Source: an uncultured Clostridia bacterium (GTDB taxonomy: Bacteria; Bacillota; Clostridia; TANB77; CAG-508). From it: a DNA stretch of 64,000 nt. Location: the NCBI GenBank assembly GCA_949482135.1, contig CASYFC010000001.1:124001-188000 (forward strand). The letters are read 5' to 3'. The position numbers and the translations under genes were made by a program. The notes under the pieces were generated by a model that searched no databases, had not been told where the DNA came from, and saw nothing but the letters and a program-made list of their open reading frames with translations. Below are positions 1 through 9,317 of this stretch, in pieces (the first letter of the stretch is position 1; each line of letters starts with the position of its first letter).

Positions 1-1
1 T

Positions 2-205
2 GTTTGGATAACTAAATCAAGAGCATTTCCTATAAAAGCAGAAATTAGATTTTCAAATGGAGATGTTTTTGAATATGAATATGATTTAAAATTCTTTATT
101 ACTAAACTAAAAGATGTAGAATTACCAGATTTATCAGAATATACTTTTTATGATTATGAGACAAAAGAAAAAATCGAAAATATAACAGACACAAAAAAAG
201 GATAA
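2..205 (+). CDS. C-terminal fragment of an unidentified protein, cut by the window edge
   Basis: The window opens inside a reading frame of 67 codons that runs from base 2 to a TAA at 203-205, directly followed by a hairpin terminator. Only the tail is visible. It contains the segment ELPDLSEYTFYD, which resembles the ends of proteins encoded just downstream (LPNIEEYEIVEQ in the anti-sigma gene, and LPDISDYIYV just past the stop at 2394). That suggests a member of the same local family of extracytoplasmic beta-rich proteins. This relation is an inference from short similar endings; no function can be assigned. Confidence 0.6.
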   Translation, partial: VWITKSRAFPIKAEIRFSNGDVFEYEYDLKFFITKLKDVELPDLSEYTFYDYETKEKIENITDTKKG

Positions 206-228
206 ATTTAAAAAATTTATCCTTTTTT
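193..228 (+). terminator. Intrinsic terminator
   Basis: The arms GGATAAATTT (200-209) and AAATTTATCC (213-222) are perfect inverted repeats around a 3-base loop and are followed by six Ts. It ends the truncated first gene and separates it from the sigma-factor operon. Confidence 0.8.
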
Positions 229-256
229 GTAACGAAAATTGTAATTTTCAGTCTAA
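228..256 (+). promoter_or_regulatory. Possible ECF-type promoter of the sigma operon
   Basis: TGTAAC (228-233) lies 17 bp from GTCTAA (251-256). ECF sigma factors often read their own promoter with an AAC-containing -35 and a GTC-containing -10 element, so self-regulation of the downstream sigma gene is plausible. No good vegetative promoter is visible in this gap. This is a single-instance match and therefore weak. Confidence 0.3.
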
Positions 257-273
257 TTATAAAGGAGAAAAAT

Positions 274-762
274 ATGCAAGATATCGAAAAAGTATATGAA
301 GAATATTTTAAAACAGTATATAAATATCTTTTTTGTTTAACTCATAATTCAGATTTATCTGAAGAACTCACGCAGGAAACTTTTTATAGAGCAGTTCAAA
401 AAATTGGAAGCTTTAAAGAAGAATGTAAAATATCAGTTTGGCTCTGTCAGATAGCAAAGAACTTATGGTATGACGAAATAAAAAAAGATAAGAAAATAAA
501 CAAAGCAAATGAAGAAGAACTTGGTTTAATTACATCTAATGAAAATTTAGAAGAGACTATAATTTCAAATGAACAGAAAATGGAATTATACAAAAAAATG
601 CAAAAATTAGATGACTTAACTCGTGAGGTAATGTATTTAAGAATTACAGGAGAACTTAGTTTTAAAGAAATTGGAACCATTCTAAACAAAACTGAAAACT
701 GGGCAAGAGTTACTTTTTATAGAGGAAAAAATAAGATAAGGGAGGTAGATAATAATGAATAA
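274..762 (+). CDS. RNA polymerase sigma factor, ECF (sigma-70 family)
   Basis: A 162-residue sigma factor of the extracytoplasmic-function type, which redirects RNA polymerase to a small regulon. Region 2 occupies about residues 10-75 (acidic SEELTQETFYRA segment) and region 4 about 105-155, with the helix-turn-helix ELSFKEIGTILNKTENWARV. Length is normal for the family. The start follows an AAAGGAG site at 261-267. The gene overlaps the anti-sigma gene by 8 bases, the usual arrangement that couples translation of the two. The signal sensed cannot be read from the sequence. Confidence 0.93.
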   Translation: MQDIEKVYEEYFKTVYKYLFCLTHNSDLSEELTQETFYRAVQKIGSFKEECKISVWLCQIAKNLWYDEIKKDKKINKANEEELGLITSNENLEETIISNEQKMELYKKMQKLDDLTREVMYLRITGELSFKEIGTILNKTENWARVTFYRGKNKIREVDNNE

Positions 763-1648
763 AAAAGATTGCAAAATTGTTCAAGATTTATTACCTAATT
801 ATATTGATAAACTTAACAATAAAGAGACTAATGAGTATGTTGAAAATCATTTAAAAGATTGTAAGGAATGCAAAGATATTTTTGATAATATGAGCAAAAA
901 TTTAAATATTCAAGATAAGAAAAAAGACAAAAAAATTATTAATTTTATAAAAAAATACAATAAGAAAATGAGAATATTGAAATTAATAATATTATTGATA
1001 TTTGCTATTTACTTATGTTCTATATTAAGAAATGCTATAATAATTATTTCATTAATTAATAAAGCAAATAAACAAGAAATAACATCATCATATTCGATAA
1101 ACTATCAAATTGTAACAAATGGTGGAATCTCAGAAATGAGTTCAATTGTGACAGAAGATGTATATTTAAGAACACATAATTTTTTATTTATGGATGGAAG
1201 AAAAACTAATATAGTAGAATATTGTGAAGGTGATACATCTGAATATTACATTGATAAAAGCAATGGTAAAAAAATAGCTATGCTAAACCATGAAAAAGGT
1301 GGAGTTTTTGCATTAAAACCAGAAGAATGTTTATTTGGTAGAAGTGAAAGCATTAAAACTTTAATTAGAAATATATTTAAATCTTCAATAATAAAAGTAA
1401 AAGATGAATATGTACTTGATAATGATCGATATTATATTTCAAACTATGAATGGTCTACATATGGATCATGTGATATTTATGTAGATATAGAAACAGGTAA
1501 AATTTGTAAAGTAATTAAAATAAATTCAAGCGCATTTAATAGTATTTTTACAGGAGATGTAACTATAGATATAGATTTTAATAATAGTAGAAATACACCA
1601 TATTATACACTTCCTAATATAGAAGAATATGAAATTGTAGAACAATAA
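755..1648 (+). CDS. Membrane-bound zinc-finger anti-sigma factor
   Basis: The N-terminus carries the anti-sigma zinc-finger signature H32-x3-C36-x2-C39 (HLKDCKEC), preceded by Cys6, which can complete the site. A basic linker leads to a hydrophobic stretch at about residues 72-105, so residues from about 106 on should lie outside the cell. That outer part (ending LPNIEEYEIVEQ) is beta-rich and resembles lipoprotein-localisation folds; this is an inference. It should hold the upstream sigma factor inactive until an envelope signal releases it. The start is an ATG inside the end of the sigma gene, behind AAGGGAGG. Confidence 0.85.
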   Translation: MNKKDCKIVQDLLPNYIDKLNNKETNEYVENHLKDCKECKDIFDNMSKNLNIQDKKKDKKIINFIKKYNKKMRILKLIILLIFAIYLCSILRNAIIIISLINKANKQEITSSYSINYQIVTNGGISEMSSIVTEDVYLRTHNFLFMDGRKTNIVEYCEGDTSEYYIDKSNGKKIAMLNHEKGGVFALKPEECLFGRSESIKTLIRNIFKSSIIKVKDEYVLDNDRYYISNYEWSTYGSCDIYVDIETGKICKVIKINSSAFNSIFTGDVTIDIDFNNSRNTPYYTLPNIEEYEIVEQ

Positions 1649-1665
1649 AGAAAGGAGAAAAGTAT

Positions 1666-2394
1666 ATGAAATTAAAAATAAATGTAAAGAAAATATTAAA
1701 ATTAACTATTATCATATTACTTACTATTGCTTTCTTTTTGGTAATAAGAGAAATTTGCATGAGATATGATGGAAAGCTTGATAAAAGTAATTCTATGAGT
1801 AGAGATGAAGTTTTAAAACTTGTAGAAAAAGGTAATGATTACCCAAATTGTACATTAACTTATTTAGCAAACAGTAAACACAAAAGACCAGAACAAAAAT
1901 TATATAGAAAAGACAACCTAATAAAAGGTACAATTGATGGAAAAGCGTATTATTGGATGAATTATGACACTGGAGAAGTAATTAATAATGGTGGATTTCC
2001 TTTTACACATATATCAAATGCATATAATACAAATCTTATACACTCAAAAGAAGAATATTTTGAAGAAAATAAAAGTTGGACATATGAATCTATAAAAAAT
2101 ACAGAAGCTTATGATTATGAGTATTTAGGAGAAAGAAAATTTAATGGAAGAGAAACTATTGTAATAAAGCTTATTGATATTAAATATGAAAAAAATAGCT
2201 TTGAAAAAGTTTATATAGATAAAAAAGCAGGTATTGAAGTAAAAAGAGAATCATTTTATTATGATAAAACATGGCATTACTTAAAAAAATATTCTGATAA
2301 TATGTTAATAGAATTTGATAATGTAACAGATGAAGATGTTAAAAGACCTAATATAGCTGGAGATATTGTGATTGATTATAGAGATGAAAAGTAA
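1666..2394 (+). CDS. Membrane-anchored extracytoplasmic protein, third gene of the sigma operon
   Basis: A 242-residue protein with one N-terminal membrane segment (about residues 9-28) and a charged, beta-rich outer domain. It follows the anti-sigma gene by 17 bases behind AAAGGAG, so it is probably in the same operon. The reading frame stops at 2392-2394, but the next frame continues with VTLPDISDYIYVGGE to a stop at 2436-2438, right at the terminator. That ending matches those of the two neighbours, so one A has probably been lost from the A-run at 2387-2390. The outer domain may be a lipoprotein-localisation-like fold. No enzymatic motif is seen and the function is unknown. Confidence 0.7.
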   Translation: MKLKINVKKILKLTIIILLTIAFFLVIREICMRYDGKLDKSNSMSRDEVLKLVEKGNDYPNCTLTYLANSKHKRPEQKLYRKDNLIKGTIDGKAYYWMNYDTGEVINNGGFPFTHISNAYNTNLIHSKEEYFEENKSWTYESIKNTEAYDYEYLGERKFNGRETIVIKLIDIKYEKNSFEKVYIDKKAGIEVKRESFYYDKTWHYLKKYSDNMLIEFDNVTDEDVKRPNIAGDIVIDYRDEK

Positions 2395-2436
2395 CATTAC
2401 CAGATATAAGCGATTACATATATGTAGGTGGCGAAT

Positions 2437-2467
2437 AAAAAAGGATAACTTTTGGTTATCCTTTTTT
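2437..2467. terminator. Bidirectional intrinsic terminator
   Basis: AAAAAAGGATAAC (2437-2449) and GTTATCCTTTTTT (2455-2467) form a perfect hairpin with T-runs on both strands. It sits between converging genes, the sigma operon and the U32 peptidase. Confidence 0.88.
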
Positions 2468-2470
2468 ATA

Positions 2471-4915
2471 TTAATAATTTCCATTTGTAAATTCTTTTCC
2501 TTCAAATCGATTACCAGATTTTACAGTATTTATAATATTTTGAATTTCATTAATATTTTCGTCTAAAATATCTATACGAACATTTTTTGTAATAAATTCT
2601 TGAGGCTTTACAGATAATGTTTTACTATTGTATGTAGTAGTAATAGTTTGCATATTATCTGGAACAATTCTAAATTCAAAATTCATTCTATCTTTTAGAG
2701 AATATTTATTATTATTCATACATTTTCTATCACATTCTTTATAACATTTATTAGACTTTCCAAGGTAGCAGTAGTTATTTGTCATAACAGGTAATTTTCC
2801 ATAAACAATTATTTCTGTATTTAAATGTGATAAATTTTGTACTTCATTTGTAGTAAATTTATCAAGTTCTGGTGAAACTGTTATAGTAGATAGGTTCAAA
2901 CTATGTAATTTGTCTACTGATATATTGTTATATATATTTAAATTAAAGTTTCCTACTAATTCTAAATTGAAAGTAGCTAATTTTTCAATTTGAGATAAAT
3001 GAGATATAACAAAACCTCTAATATTAAATTCTTTTACTATTTTATTAAAATTAATTTTGGTAGTATCTTTAAAAACATGAGGCATATAAATATATACCGA
3101 AAAGAGGCTACATAATTTTTTTGTTTTTTCTTTAAATTCAATAAAATATTTTAATGGAATATATAATTTATCAATATTTTGCAGTTTTGAGTAATCTGCA
3201 TTTTCATCAATAATATTTAATAAAAGTGATATTGATAAAGAATTATTAAAAGTATTTATATTATTTTGTAATATAGAAGAGGGAGTAGTAATATCAATTT
3301 GCGTATTTTCTATATTATGAGTATGTTTTCTTATAACAGTATTTTCTAAACCTTCTAATGTTGTTCTTCTTAAATCATTTAAAATACTAATTTTTGGAAT
3401 AAATAATCCATCATCTAATATTACATTTAAATTTTCAAACTCAAATTCTGTAGAACCAGTTTTTGTAAGTTGCTGTAATATTTTTTCTTTTGAAATAGGC
3501 CTATTTAGTGCTTCTTCGGGAATTATTGAAGAGGTTACAGAAAAAGAAAGTCCATTATAAAATTCTTCTTCAGACCATATATTAAAAGAAATAGGGGTAT
3601 TTTTCTTTATAATAATTTCTCCATTTAATTTTACTTTTCTAAAATTTTTATCTTCCTTAAAAGTAGAAGAGATAGATTTATTTAATTTTGCTGTTTCTAT
3701 TTTATAAACTTTAGAACCAACAGAAATTTTTCCTTTCATACGGCCAATTTTTACGGTATTTCCTTTTTCTAATGTTTCATAGTTTTTATTATCAATCATA
3801 AGCTCAGAAACTGTATAGCTTTCATTATTTATTGATATTTTATCTCCAATAGATAAAGTATTTTCAAGTTTCAATTTTAAATGTCCTTTATTTTCGTTTA
3901 TATGAGAAATAGTTCCTAAATAAAATCCCATATTATTTGGCTTATCTTTAAATATTAATTCTTTATTTGGAGAAGGTTTGAAATGTCCTGTAGAAAATCC
4001 ACCTCTATTAAAAACTTGCGTAAGTTCCTCTTTATCAGTAAGACCTGTATCAGGATTTTTTATAGATAATTCTTTTCTAATCATATTTCTTAAAGTTTCG
4101 TTATCTAAATTAATATTTTCTAATACTAAATCAATATATTTTCTATAAATCTTTGTAACTACACCTACATAATAAGGAGTTTTCATACGACCTTCAATTT
4201 TAAAAGAATCAACACCTAATTTTATAAGTTCAGGTAAAAATTCTAAAGCACAATTATCACGAGGACTCATTAAATATCCTTTATCAATTGTTTTATTATT
4301 GTTTTCAACTAGTTCATATGGAAGTCTACAAGGTTGAGCACAAAGCCCACGATTTCCGGAACGACCGCCAATCATACTAGATAATAAACATTGTCCAGAA
4401 TATGAAATACAAAGAGCACCATGAATAAAAACTTCGAGTTCTGTTTTAGTATTTTTTCTTATATATTCAATTTCGTTTATAGATAATTCTCTAGATAAAA
4501 CAACTCTAGAAAATCCAAGTTTTTCAAGTTGTTTAACACCATCTAAATTATGAACAGTCATTTGAGTACTAGCATGTAATGGTATTTCGGGATAATTTTT
4601 TAATAGATATGTAGCAAGACCTAAATCTTGAACAATTATAGCATCAACACCTAAATTATATGCATCTATAGCAAGATTAACAGCATTTTCAAATTCTTCA
4701 TTTTTTATTAATGTATTTAAAGTTAAATGAACAGAAACATTTCTTAATTTTGCATATTTAATAGCTTCTAATAATTCTTCATTTCCAAAATTAGTTGCCC
4801 TTGCACGAGCATTAAAACTTGAAGCTCCAAGATATACACTATTTGCTCCATTTTGCACTGCAGCTTTTAAACATTCAAAATCTCCAACAGGAGATAGTAG
4901 TTCTGGACTTTTCAT
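2471..4915 (-). CDS. U32 family peptidase (collagenase-like, with DUF3656)
   Basis: An 814-residue protein of the U32 family in its long form. The N-terminal half holds the TIM-barrel-like U32 core, beginning ELLSPVGDFECLKAAVQNGA, with the family cysteine cluster near residues 175-195 (GQCLLSSMIGG and GLCAQPCRLPYE). A DUF3656-type region follows, then a second Cys-rich patch near the end (CYLGKSNKCYKECDRKC). Bacterial relatives include YhbU and the RNA-hydroxylating RlhA, so a role in RNA modification with an iron-sulfur cluster is as likely as proteolysis. It stands alone with its own promoter at 4950-4978. Confidence 0.9.
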   Translation of the reverse strand: MKSPELLSPVGDFECLKAAVQNGANSVYLGASSFNARARATNFGNEELLEAIKYAKLRNVSVHLTLNTLIKNEEFENAVNLAIDAYNLGVDAIIVQDLGLATYLLKNYPEIPLHASTQMTVHNLDGVKQLEKLGFSRVVLSRELSINEIEYIRKNTKTELEVFIHGALCISYSGQCLLSSMIGGRSGNRGLCAQPCRLPYELVENNNKTIDKGYLMSPRDNCALEFLPELIKLGVDSFKIEGRMKTPYYVGVVTKIYRKYIDLVLENINLDNETLRNMIRKELSIKNPDTGLTDKEELTQVFNRGGFSTGHFKPSPNKELIFKDKPNNMGFYLGTISHINENKGHLKLKLENTLSIGDKISINNESYTVSELMIDNKNYETLEKGNTVKIGRMKGKISVGSKVYKIETAKLNKSISSTFKEDKNFRKVKLNGEIIIKKNTPISFNIWSEEEFYNGLSFSVTSSIIPEEALNRPISKEKILQQLTKTGSTEFEFENLNVILDDGLFIPKISILNDLRRTTLEGLENTVIRKHTHNIENTQIDITTPSSILQNNINTFNNSLSISLLLNIIDENADYSKLQNIDKLYIPLKYFIEFKEKTKKLCSLFSVYIYMPHVFKDTTKINFNKIVKEFNIRGFVISHLSQIEKLATFNLELVGNFNLNIYNNISVDKLHSLNLSTITVSPELDKFTTNEVQNLSHLNTEIIVYGKLPVMTNNYCYLGKSNKCYKECDRKCMNNNKYSLKDRMNFEFRIVPDNMQTITTTYNSKTLSVKPQEFITKNVRIDILDENINEIQNIINTVKSGNRFEGKEFTNGNY

Positions 4916-4949
4916 AATTTAATTTTCCTTTCAATTTTACATAAAATAG

Positions 4950-4978
4950 ATTATAACATATATAATGTTCTTTTTCAA
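4950..4978 (-). promoter_or_regulatory. Vegetative promoter of the U32 peptidase gene
   Basis: On the minus strand TTGAAA (4973-4978) is followed after 17 bp by TATAAT (4950-4955), about 35 bases before the start codon. The -35 hexamer lies directly beside the fold-back element that begins at 4981. Confidence 0.75.
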
Positions 4979-4980
4979 AC

Positions 4981-5355
4981 TGAAATTTAGGGACGCTCGA
5001 AAAGTTTCGTTCAAAAAAAATAATATTGTTATTTATTTTAGTAAATTATTATACAATATTTAATTAATATTATTATTTTGAATAATATATTTTCTTCACT
5101 ACAAATTCTCAGTATTCCGTCGTATTTTATAGTAGAATATTATTTTTTCAAAAAATAACGCCCTCAAAAGTCAAGTTTGAGATTCCCTATTTTATGAAAA
5201 AATATTCTACTAACAAAATACTTTGTTTAGATTTGAATTCTTCGCTCAGAGAATATATTATTCAAAATATGTTATTAGTTATATAAAGATAGCGGTACTA
5301 ATATAGATAGCAATTTGTTTTTGGAATGAAATTTTTCGAGCGTCCCTAAATTTCA
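4981..5355. mobile_element. Fold-back, MITE-like element with 32-bp terminal inverted repeats
   Basis: The 375-bp segment begins with TGAAATTTAGGGACGCTCGA (4981-5000) and ends with its reverse complement. The 32-base arms 4981-5012 and 5324-5355 differ at two positions. Inside, further inverted segments pair: ATTTTGAATAATATATT near 5090 with a stretch near 5255-5277, and TAGTAGAATATT near 5132 with one near 5205. The whole element can therefore fold back on itself around a short centre near 5160-5190. It holds no reading frame, which fits a non-autonomous element moved by a transposase encoded elsewhere. No clear target duplication is visible. It fills the gap between the U32 gene and the GLUG gene. 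Confidence 0.72.
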
Positions 5356-5374
5356 TAAAATAAAAATTAAAATA

Positions 5375-5403
5375 TTTACATTTATATAAATAAAAGATAA
5401 AAT
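5375..5403 (+). promoter_or_regulatory. Candidate promoter of the GLUG-repeat gene
   Basis: TTTACA (5375-5380) and TAAAAT (5398-5403) are 17 bp apart and lie about 30 bases before the start, just beyond the fold-back element. Confidence 0.5.
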
Positions 5404-5432
5404 AAGTTTATCTTGAAAGGAGATGTTAAGTT

Positions 5433-7164
5433 TTGAGTGGAAGAAGAGAATTAAGAACAGAAAAAAATGTAAACAGTGGAGGAAAACTAAATTGGACAAA
5501 AGTAATTATTGCATTATTTGTGATTATTGTGGCAATTGTTTGTGTAGTTATTCTTTTTATAAATAAAGATAAAACAGAAGATGAAGTGAATAAAGAAAAT
5601 AAAGGAATCGCAGAAGAAGTAAAAAAAGAACAAAATCAAGAAACACAATATAAAACTATAGAGCAAATGCTTGAGGAATTTGGTGGAGAAATTGCAGAAC
5701 AGGTAAACCAAGATACATATTATATAAATAAAGATGGAAAAACTTATACTGCATATGTAAATGATGAAATAGTTGAAGGAAAAATTATTCCATGGAGTGG
5801 AGAAGCAAAAGAGCCAGCAGTAGATGAAGTTGGAAATATAAATATATATAATGCTGAAGAACTAAAATGGATTGCAGACCAAGTAATAAAAGGAGAAAAG
5901 AATTTTAGTGGTGTAACTATAACACTAAGACAACATATAGATTTAAGTGGTAGAAAAAATGAAGAAGGAATTTGGGAAGGAAGCCAATGGACTTCTGCAA
6001 TTGGATTTTTAGATGAATTACCAAAAAAAGAAGAAAATAAATCTGAAAATAAAATAGTAGAGCAACCAATAGAAGATGAATCTGTTGATGTAACAAATGA
6101 AAACCTAAAAAGGTTTGCAGGAGTTTTTGATGGAAATGGATTTTGTATAAGAGGTTTATATATAAATATTAGCAAAAGATATCAAGGCTTATTTGGAATT
6201 TCTAGTGGGATTATTCAAAACTTAACTATTAAAAATAGTTCTATAAATGGAGGAAATGGTACAGGAGCTATTGTTGGTATAACTGATGGAAAAATTGTAA
6301 ATTGTAGGATTCAGAATACAGAAGTAACAGGCGTTTCAAAAACAGGAGGAATTGTTGGGATAGCTATGAGTGGTTCTTATCTTGAAAATTGTACAACTTC
6401 TGATAACTCTATAATTTCTGGAGGAGATTATACAGGGGGAATTGCTGGATATGTTAATAACAATTCTTCTATAAGAATGTGTGAAAACGAGGCTATAATT
6501 TCAGGAAATAATTTCGTTGGAGGAACTATAGGAATAGCATTTTACGGAACTAATATTGAAAGTGCAGTGAACCGTTCTAATTGTATAGTTGGCGAAAAAT
6601 ATGTTGGTGGAATTGTTGGATATTCTCGGAGCTCAAATAGAAAAATGTACTAATATGACTTTAAAAGAAGATGGATATATTAAAGCAAATGCTTATGTTG
6701 GTGGAATTACAGGAATTAACTATGTTATGGGAAATGTAGATAATTCTATAAATTCTGCAAAAATTATTGTTCTAGGAGATAATGCAGGAGGAATTGTTGG
6801 AGTTAATAATGCAAATATTTCAAATTGTTATAACAAAGGAAATATAGATGCATCAAATTGTGATAGTGCAAAAGTAGGAGGAATATGTGGTCAAAATATT
6901 TCAGACAGTTACATTAACTCATCATATAATATTGGAAAAATAGATTACAAGCTATCAGCAGATGGTGTTATTGGAGCAGATTTCGGAACGACATCTAATT
7001 GTTACTATTTGGATTCAAGTATAAACATAAAAAATAATTTATTTGTAAAAACACAAGATGAATTAAAAAAAGCTATTTTAGATAATTTAAGTGATTTTTA
7101 TAAAGAAGATAAAGTAAATGCTAATAATGGTTTTCCTATTTTAAATTGGGAAGCTTCAGAATAA
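5433..7164 (+). pseudogene. GLUG-motif surface protein, interrupted by a one-base frameshift
   Basis: A TTG start at 5433 behind AAAGGAGATG opens a protein with one membrane anchor (about residues 24-43), a charged linker and then a chain of GLUG-type beta-solenoid repeats (GGIVGI, GGIAGY, GGTIGI, GGIVGY). Such repeats are common in cell-surface and adhesin-like proteins. The frame ends at 6653, but the repeats continue without a gap in another frame (GAQIEKCTN, GGITGI, GGIVGV, GGICGQ) to a stop at 7164. Removing one C at about 6627 restores YSGAQIEKC. The gene is thus either a recent pseudogene or an intact gene of about 576 residues with a sequencing error. Confidence 0.8.
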
Positions 7165-7168
7165 AAGT

Positions 7169-7205
7169 AAAGCACTCTTGCAATTTTGTGAGAGTGCTTC
7201 TATTT
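7169..7205 (+). terminator. Hairpin terminator after the GLUG gene
   Basis: AAGCACTCT (7170-7178) and AGAGTGCTT (7191-7199) pair around a 12-base loop. The T-tract after it is short and interrupted, so termination may be partial. Confidence 0.6.
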
Positions 7206-7241
7206 AATAGTAAAGAATTTAGTTTTAATAAAGATAAAATG

Positions 7242-7270
7242 TTGAAAATTATGTAAATCTATGATAAAAT
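7242..7270 (+). promoter_or_regulatory. Vegetative promoter of the first ftsH cassette
   Basis: TTGAAA (7242-7247) and TAAAAT (7265-7270) with a 17-bp spacer. The spacer contains ATTATGTAAAT, also found in the promoter spacers of the unknown cassettes at 34.7 and 60.7 kb. Confidence 0.75.
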
Positions 7271-7348
7271 ATAAAATGCAACAATTTAATTTTATTGGAG
7301 ATGTCTGCATTTCCTATAAAAAATGTCGACTTTTGAGAGGAGATTTAT

Positions 7349-9073
7349 ATGGGTAAAAATGGAAGTAATTCGCGGTTTTTCAAAATTTGGGCAATCACTT
7401 TTGCTGTAACGATGATTTTGTTATGTCTAATGCCTCAGCCTAATAAAAATGAGAGTGTTATGACATATGACGAAGTAATTGTTGCAATAAAAGAAGAAAA
7501 TGTCCAGAAAATCGTTGCACAAGAAAATTCTGTGCACATTCAACTTATTATGAAAGATGAGACAGAAAAAACAGCAACGATTCCAAGCCTAGAGGAACTT
7601 TCAGCAGTATTGCTTTCTGAAATGGAAAATGGTAACCAAATTGAGTTTGAAATAGGTGCTGCATCAATTTTTGCTTCGATTTTCTCATCACTTTTGTCTT
7701 TAGCACTTACAATTGCATTATTTTCTTTTATGATGAGAAGAATGACTGGAGACAGCAATTATTCTGTTAAACCTGTTACTTCAAAAGTGAAGTTTTCTGA
7801 TGTTGCTGGAATTGATGAGGAAAAAGCTCAGTTAGAGGAAGTAGTTAAATTCTTAAAAAATCCGCAAATGTATGCTGTAATGGGTGCCAGAATTCCTAAG
7901 GGAATTTTACTTAATGGTGATCCTGGTACAGGTAAAACTTTGCTTGCCAAAGCAATTGCGGGTGAAGCAGGTGTTCCATTTTTCCAGGCAACTGGTTCAA
8001 GTTTTGAAGAAAAGTTTGTGGGAGTTGGAGCAGACAGAGTAAGAAAACTTTTTGCAGAAGCAAAAAAAGCTGCACCAAGCATCATTTTCATTGATGAGAT
8101 TGATTCTGTTGCACAGAACCGGTACAGTGGAAAATCTTACAGTGAGCAAACACTAAATCAGCTACTTTCAGAAATGGATGGATTTAGCACTGAGGAAAAT
8201 GTAATTGTAATTGCAGCAACAAACCATATTGATATTTTGGATCCTGCAATTACTCGTCCAGGGCGATTCGACAGACATGTATTTATCCCTAAGCCTGATG
8301 TTATTGCTCGAGAAAAGATTTTAAGGCTTCATGCTAGAAACAAGAGACTCGGAAACGATGTTTCAATTAGCGATATTGCTAAAAGAACTGTTGGTTTTGC
8401 AGGAGCAGACCTTGAAAATCTTTTAAATGAGGCAGCAATTTATTCTGTTAATATGGGAAGAAGATATATTTCTGCATCCGATATTGACGAGGCAATTGCA
8501 AGAGTCCTAGTCGGATTAAAAAAGGGCGAATCTGCAATCACTGACGAAGAAAAATGGCTTACTGCTGTGCATGAGGCTGGACACGCAGTTCTTTCTGCTA
8601 TTGTAAGACCCAGCATAAAGAATTTTGGGATTTCAATTGTTCCAAGAGGAAATGCTGGTGGCTACAATGTTTTTGATGAATCTGGTTCTGTTTATAACAA
8701 AAAATCAGACTTACTTCAGCAGATGCAAGTGCTTTATGGTGGTCGTATTGCTGAAGAACTTATTTTGGGCGATATCTCTAGTGGTGCATCAAATGACCTC
8801 GAAAGAGCAAGTAAGATTGCACACATGATGATTACACGTTTTTCTATGAATGGAAGTTTGCTTACAAAAATCACTGCAGAAGCAAACTTTAATCAGCAAC
8901 TTGATACAAAAAGTATTGATGAAGCTGAAAAAATTTGTCGTGAAAATTACGAGGAAGCCAAAAAAGTTGCTCAGTCTCATACAGACCAAATTAATAAGTT
9001 AGCAAAACTTCTTTATGAAAAGGAATATCTTTCTCAGCAGGAAGTAGATGCTTTTATTAAGCAAAACTTTTAA
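7349..9073 (+). CDS. ftsH: ATP-dependent zinc metalloprotease FtsH (first copy)
   Basis: A membrane-bound AAA+ protease that extracts and degrades membrane and regulatory proteins. Two membrane segments (about residues 13-29 and 105-130) bracket a small external domain. The Walker A motif GDPGTGKT lies near residue 189, Walker B is IIFIDEIDS, the arginine-finger region is RPGRFDR, and the zinc site is HEAGH from residue 408 with a downstream aspartate in SNDLERA. At 574 residues it is slightly short. Codon choice is less A/T-biased than in neighbours (21 of 60 bases G+C at 8281-8340). It is monocistronic with its own promoter and a GC-rich terminator. A second, diverged ftsH lies at 23622. 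Confidence 0.95.
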   Translation: MGKNGSNSRFFKIWAITFAVTMILLCLMPQPNKNESVMTYDEVIVAIKEENVQKIVAQENSVHIQLIMKDETEKTATIPSLEELSAVLLSEMENGNQIEFEIGAASIFASIFSSLLSLALTIALFSFMMRRMTGDSNYSVKPVTSKVKFSDVAGIDEEKAQLEEVVKFLKNPQMYAVMGARIPKGILLNGDPGTGKTLLAKAIAGEAGVPFFQATGSSFEEKFVGVGADRVRKLFAEAKKAAPSIIFIDEIDSVAQNRYSGKSYSEQTLNQLLSEMDGFSTEENVIVIAATNHIDILDPAITRPGRFDRHVFIPKPDVIAREKILRLHARNKRLGNDVSISDIAKRTVGFAGADLENLLNEAAIYSVNMGRRYISASDIDEAIARVLVGLKKGESAITDEEKWLTAVHEAGHAVLSAIVRPSIKNFGISIVPRGNAGGYNVFDESGSVYNKKSDLLQQMQVLYGGRIAEELILGDISSGASNDLERASKIAHMMITRFSMNGSLLTKITAEANFNQQLDTKSIDEAEKICRENYEEAKKVAQSHTDQINKLAKLLYEKEYLSQQEVDAFIKQNF

Positions 9074-9085
9074 AATCGATATAAG

Positions 9086-9119
9086 AAAAAGGTGCCTTGA
9101 AATTTAAGGCGCCTTTTTC
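9086..9119 (+). terminator. Intrinsic terminator of the first ftsH cassette
   Basis: AAAAAGGTGCCTT (9086-9098) pairs with AAGGCGCCTTTTT around a 7-base loop with one G-T wobble, followed by a T-run. Confidence 0.88.
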
Positions 9120-9212
9120 TTTACAAAAAAGATACAAATATTTGTTCATAAGAAAAATATTGAAAGTGTAGAAAAATAGAGAAAAAAGTCTATAAAAACT
9201 TTCAAAAAAAGC

Positions 9213-9241
9213 TTGCAAAGATTGGAAAAAAATAGTATAAT
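9213..9241 (+). promoter_or_regulatory. Promoter of the rimP-nusA-infB operon
   Basis: TTGCAA (9213-9218) and a perfect TATAAT (9236-9241) with a 17-bp spacer, about 75 bases before rimP. Confidence 0.82.
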
Positions 9242-9267
9242 AATATTGTCTTAAATAAATGAACTAG

Positions 9268-9294
9268 AAAGAGTGGGAACAAATCCCACTCTTT
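9268..9294 (+). promoter_or_regulatory. Leader hairpin before rimP
   Basis: AAAGAGTGGGA (9268-9278) and TCCCACTCTTT (9284-9294) form an 11-bp perfect hairpin in the untranslated leader. It has no T-run of terminator length. As I recall, similar hairpins stand before rimP in other Firmicutes, so it may be a conserved leader structure controlling the nusA operon. This was not checked by alignment. Confidence 0.6.
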
Positions 9295-9317
9295 ACTAAT
9301 GTTTTGGAGGTGAAAAG

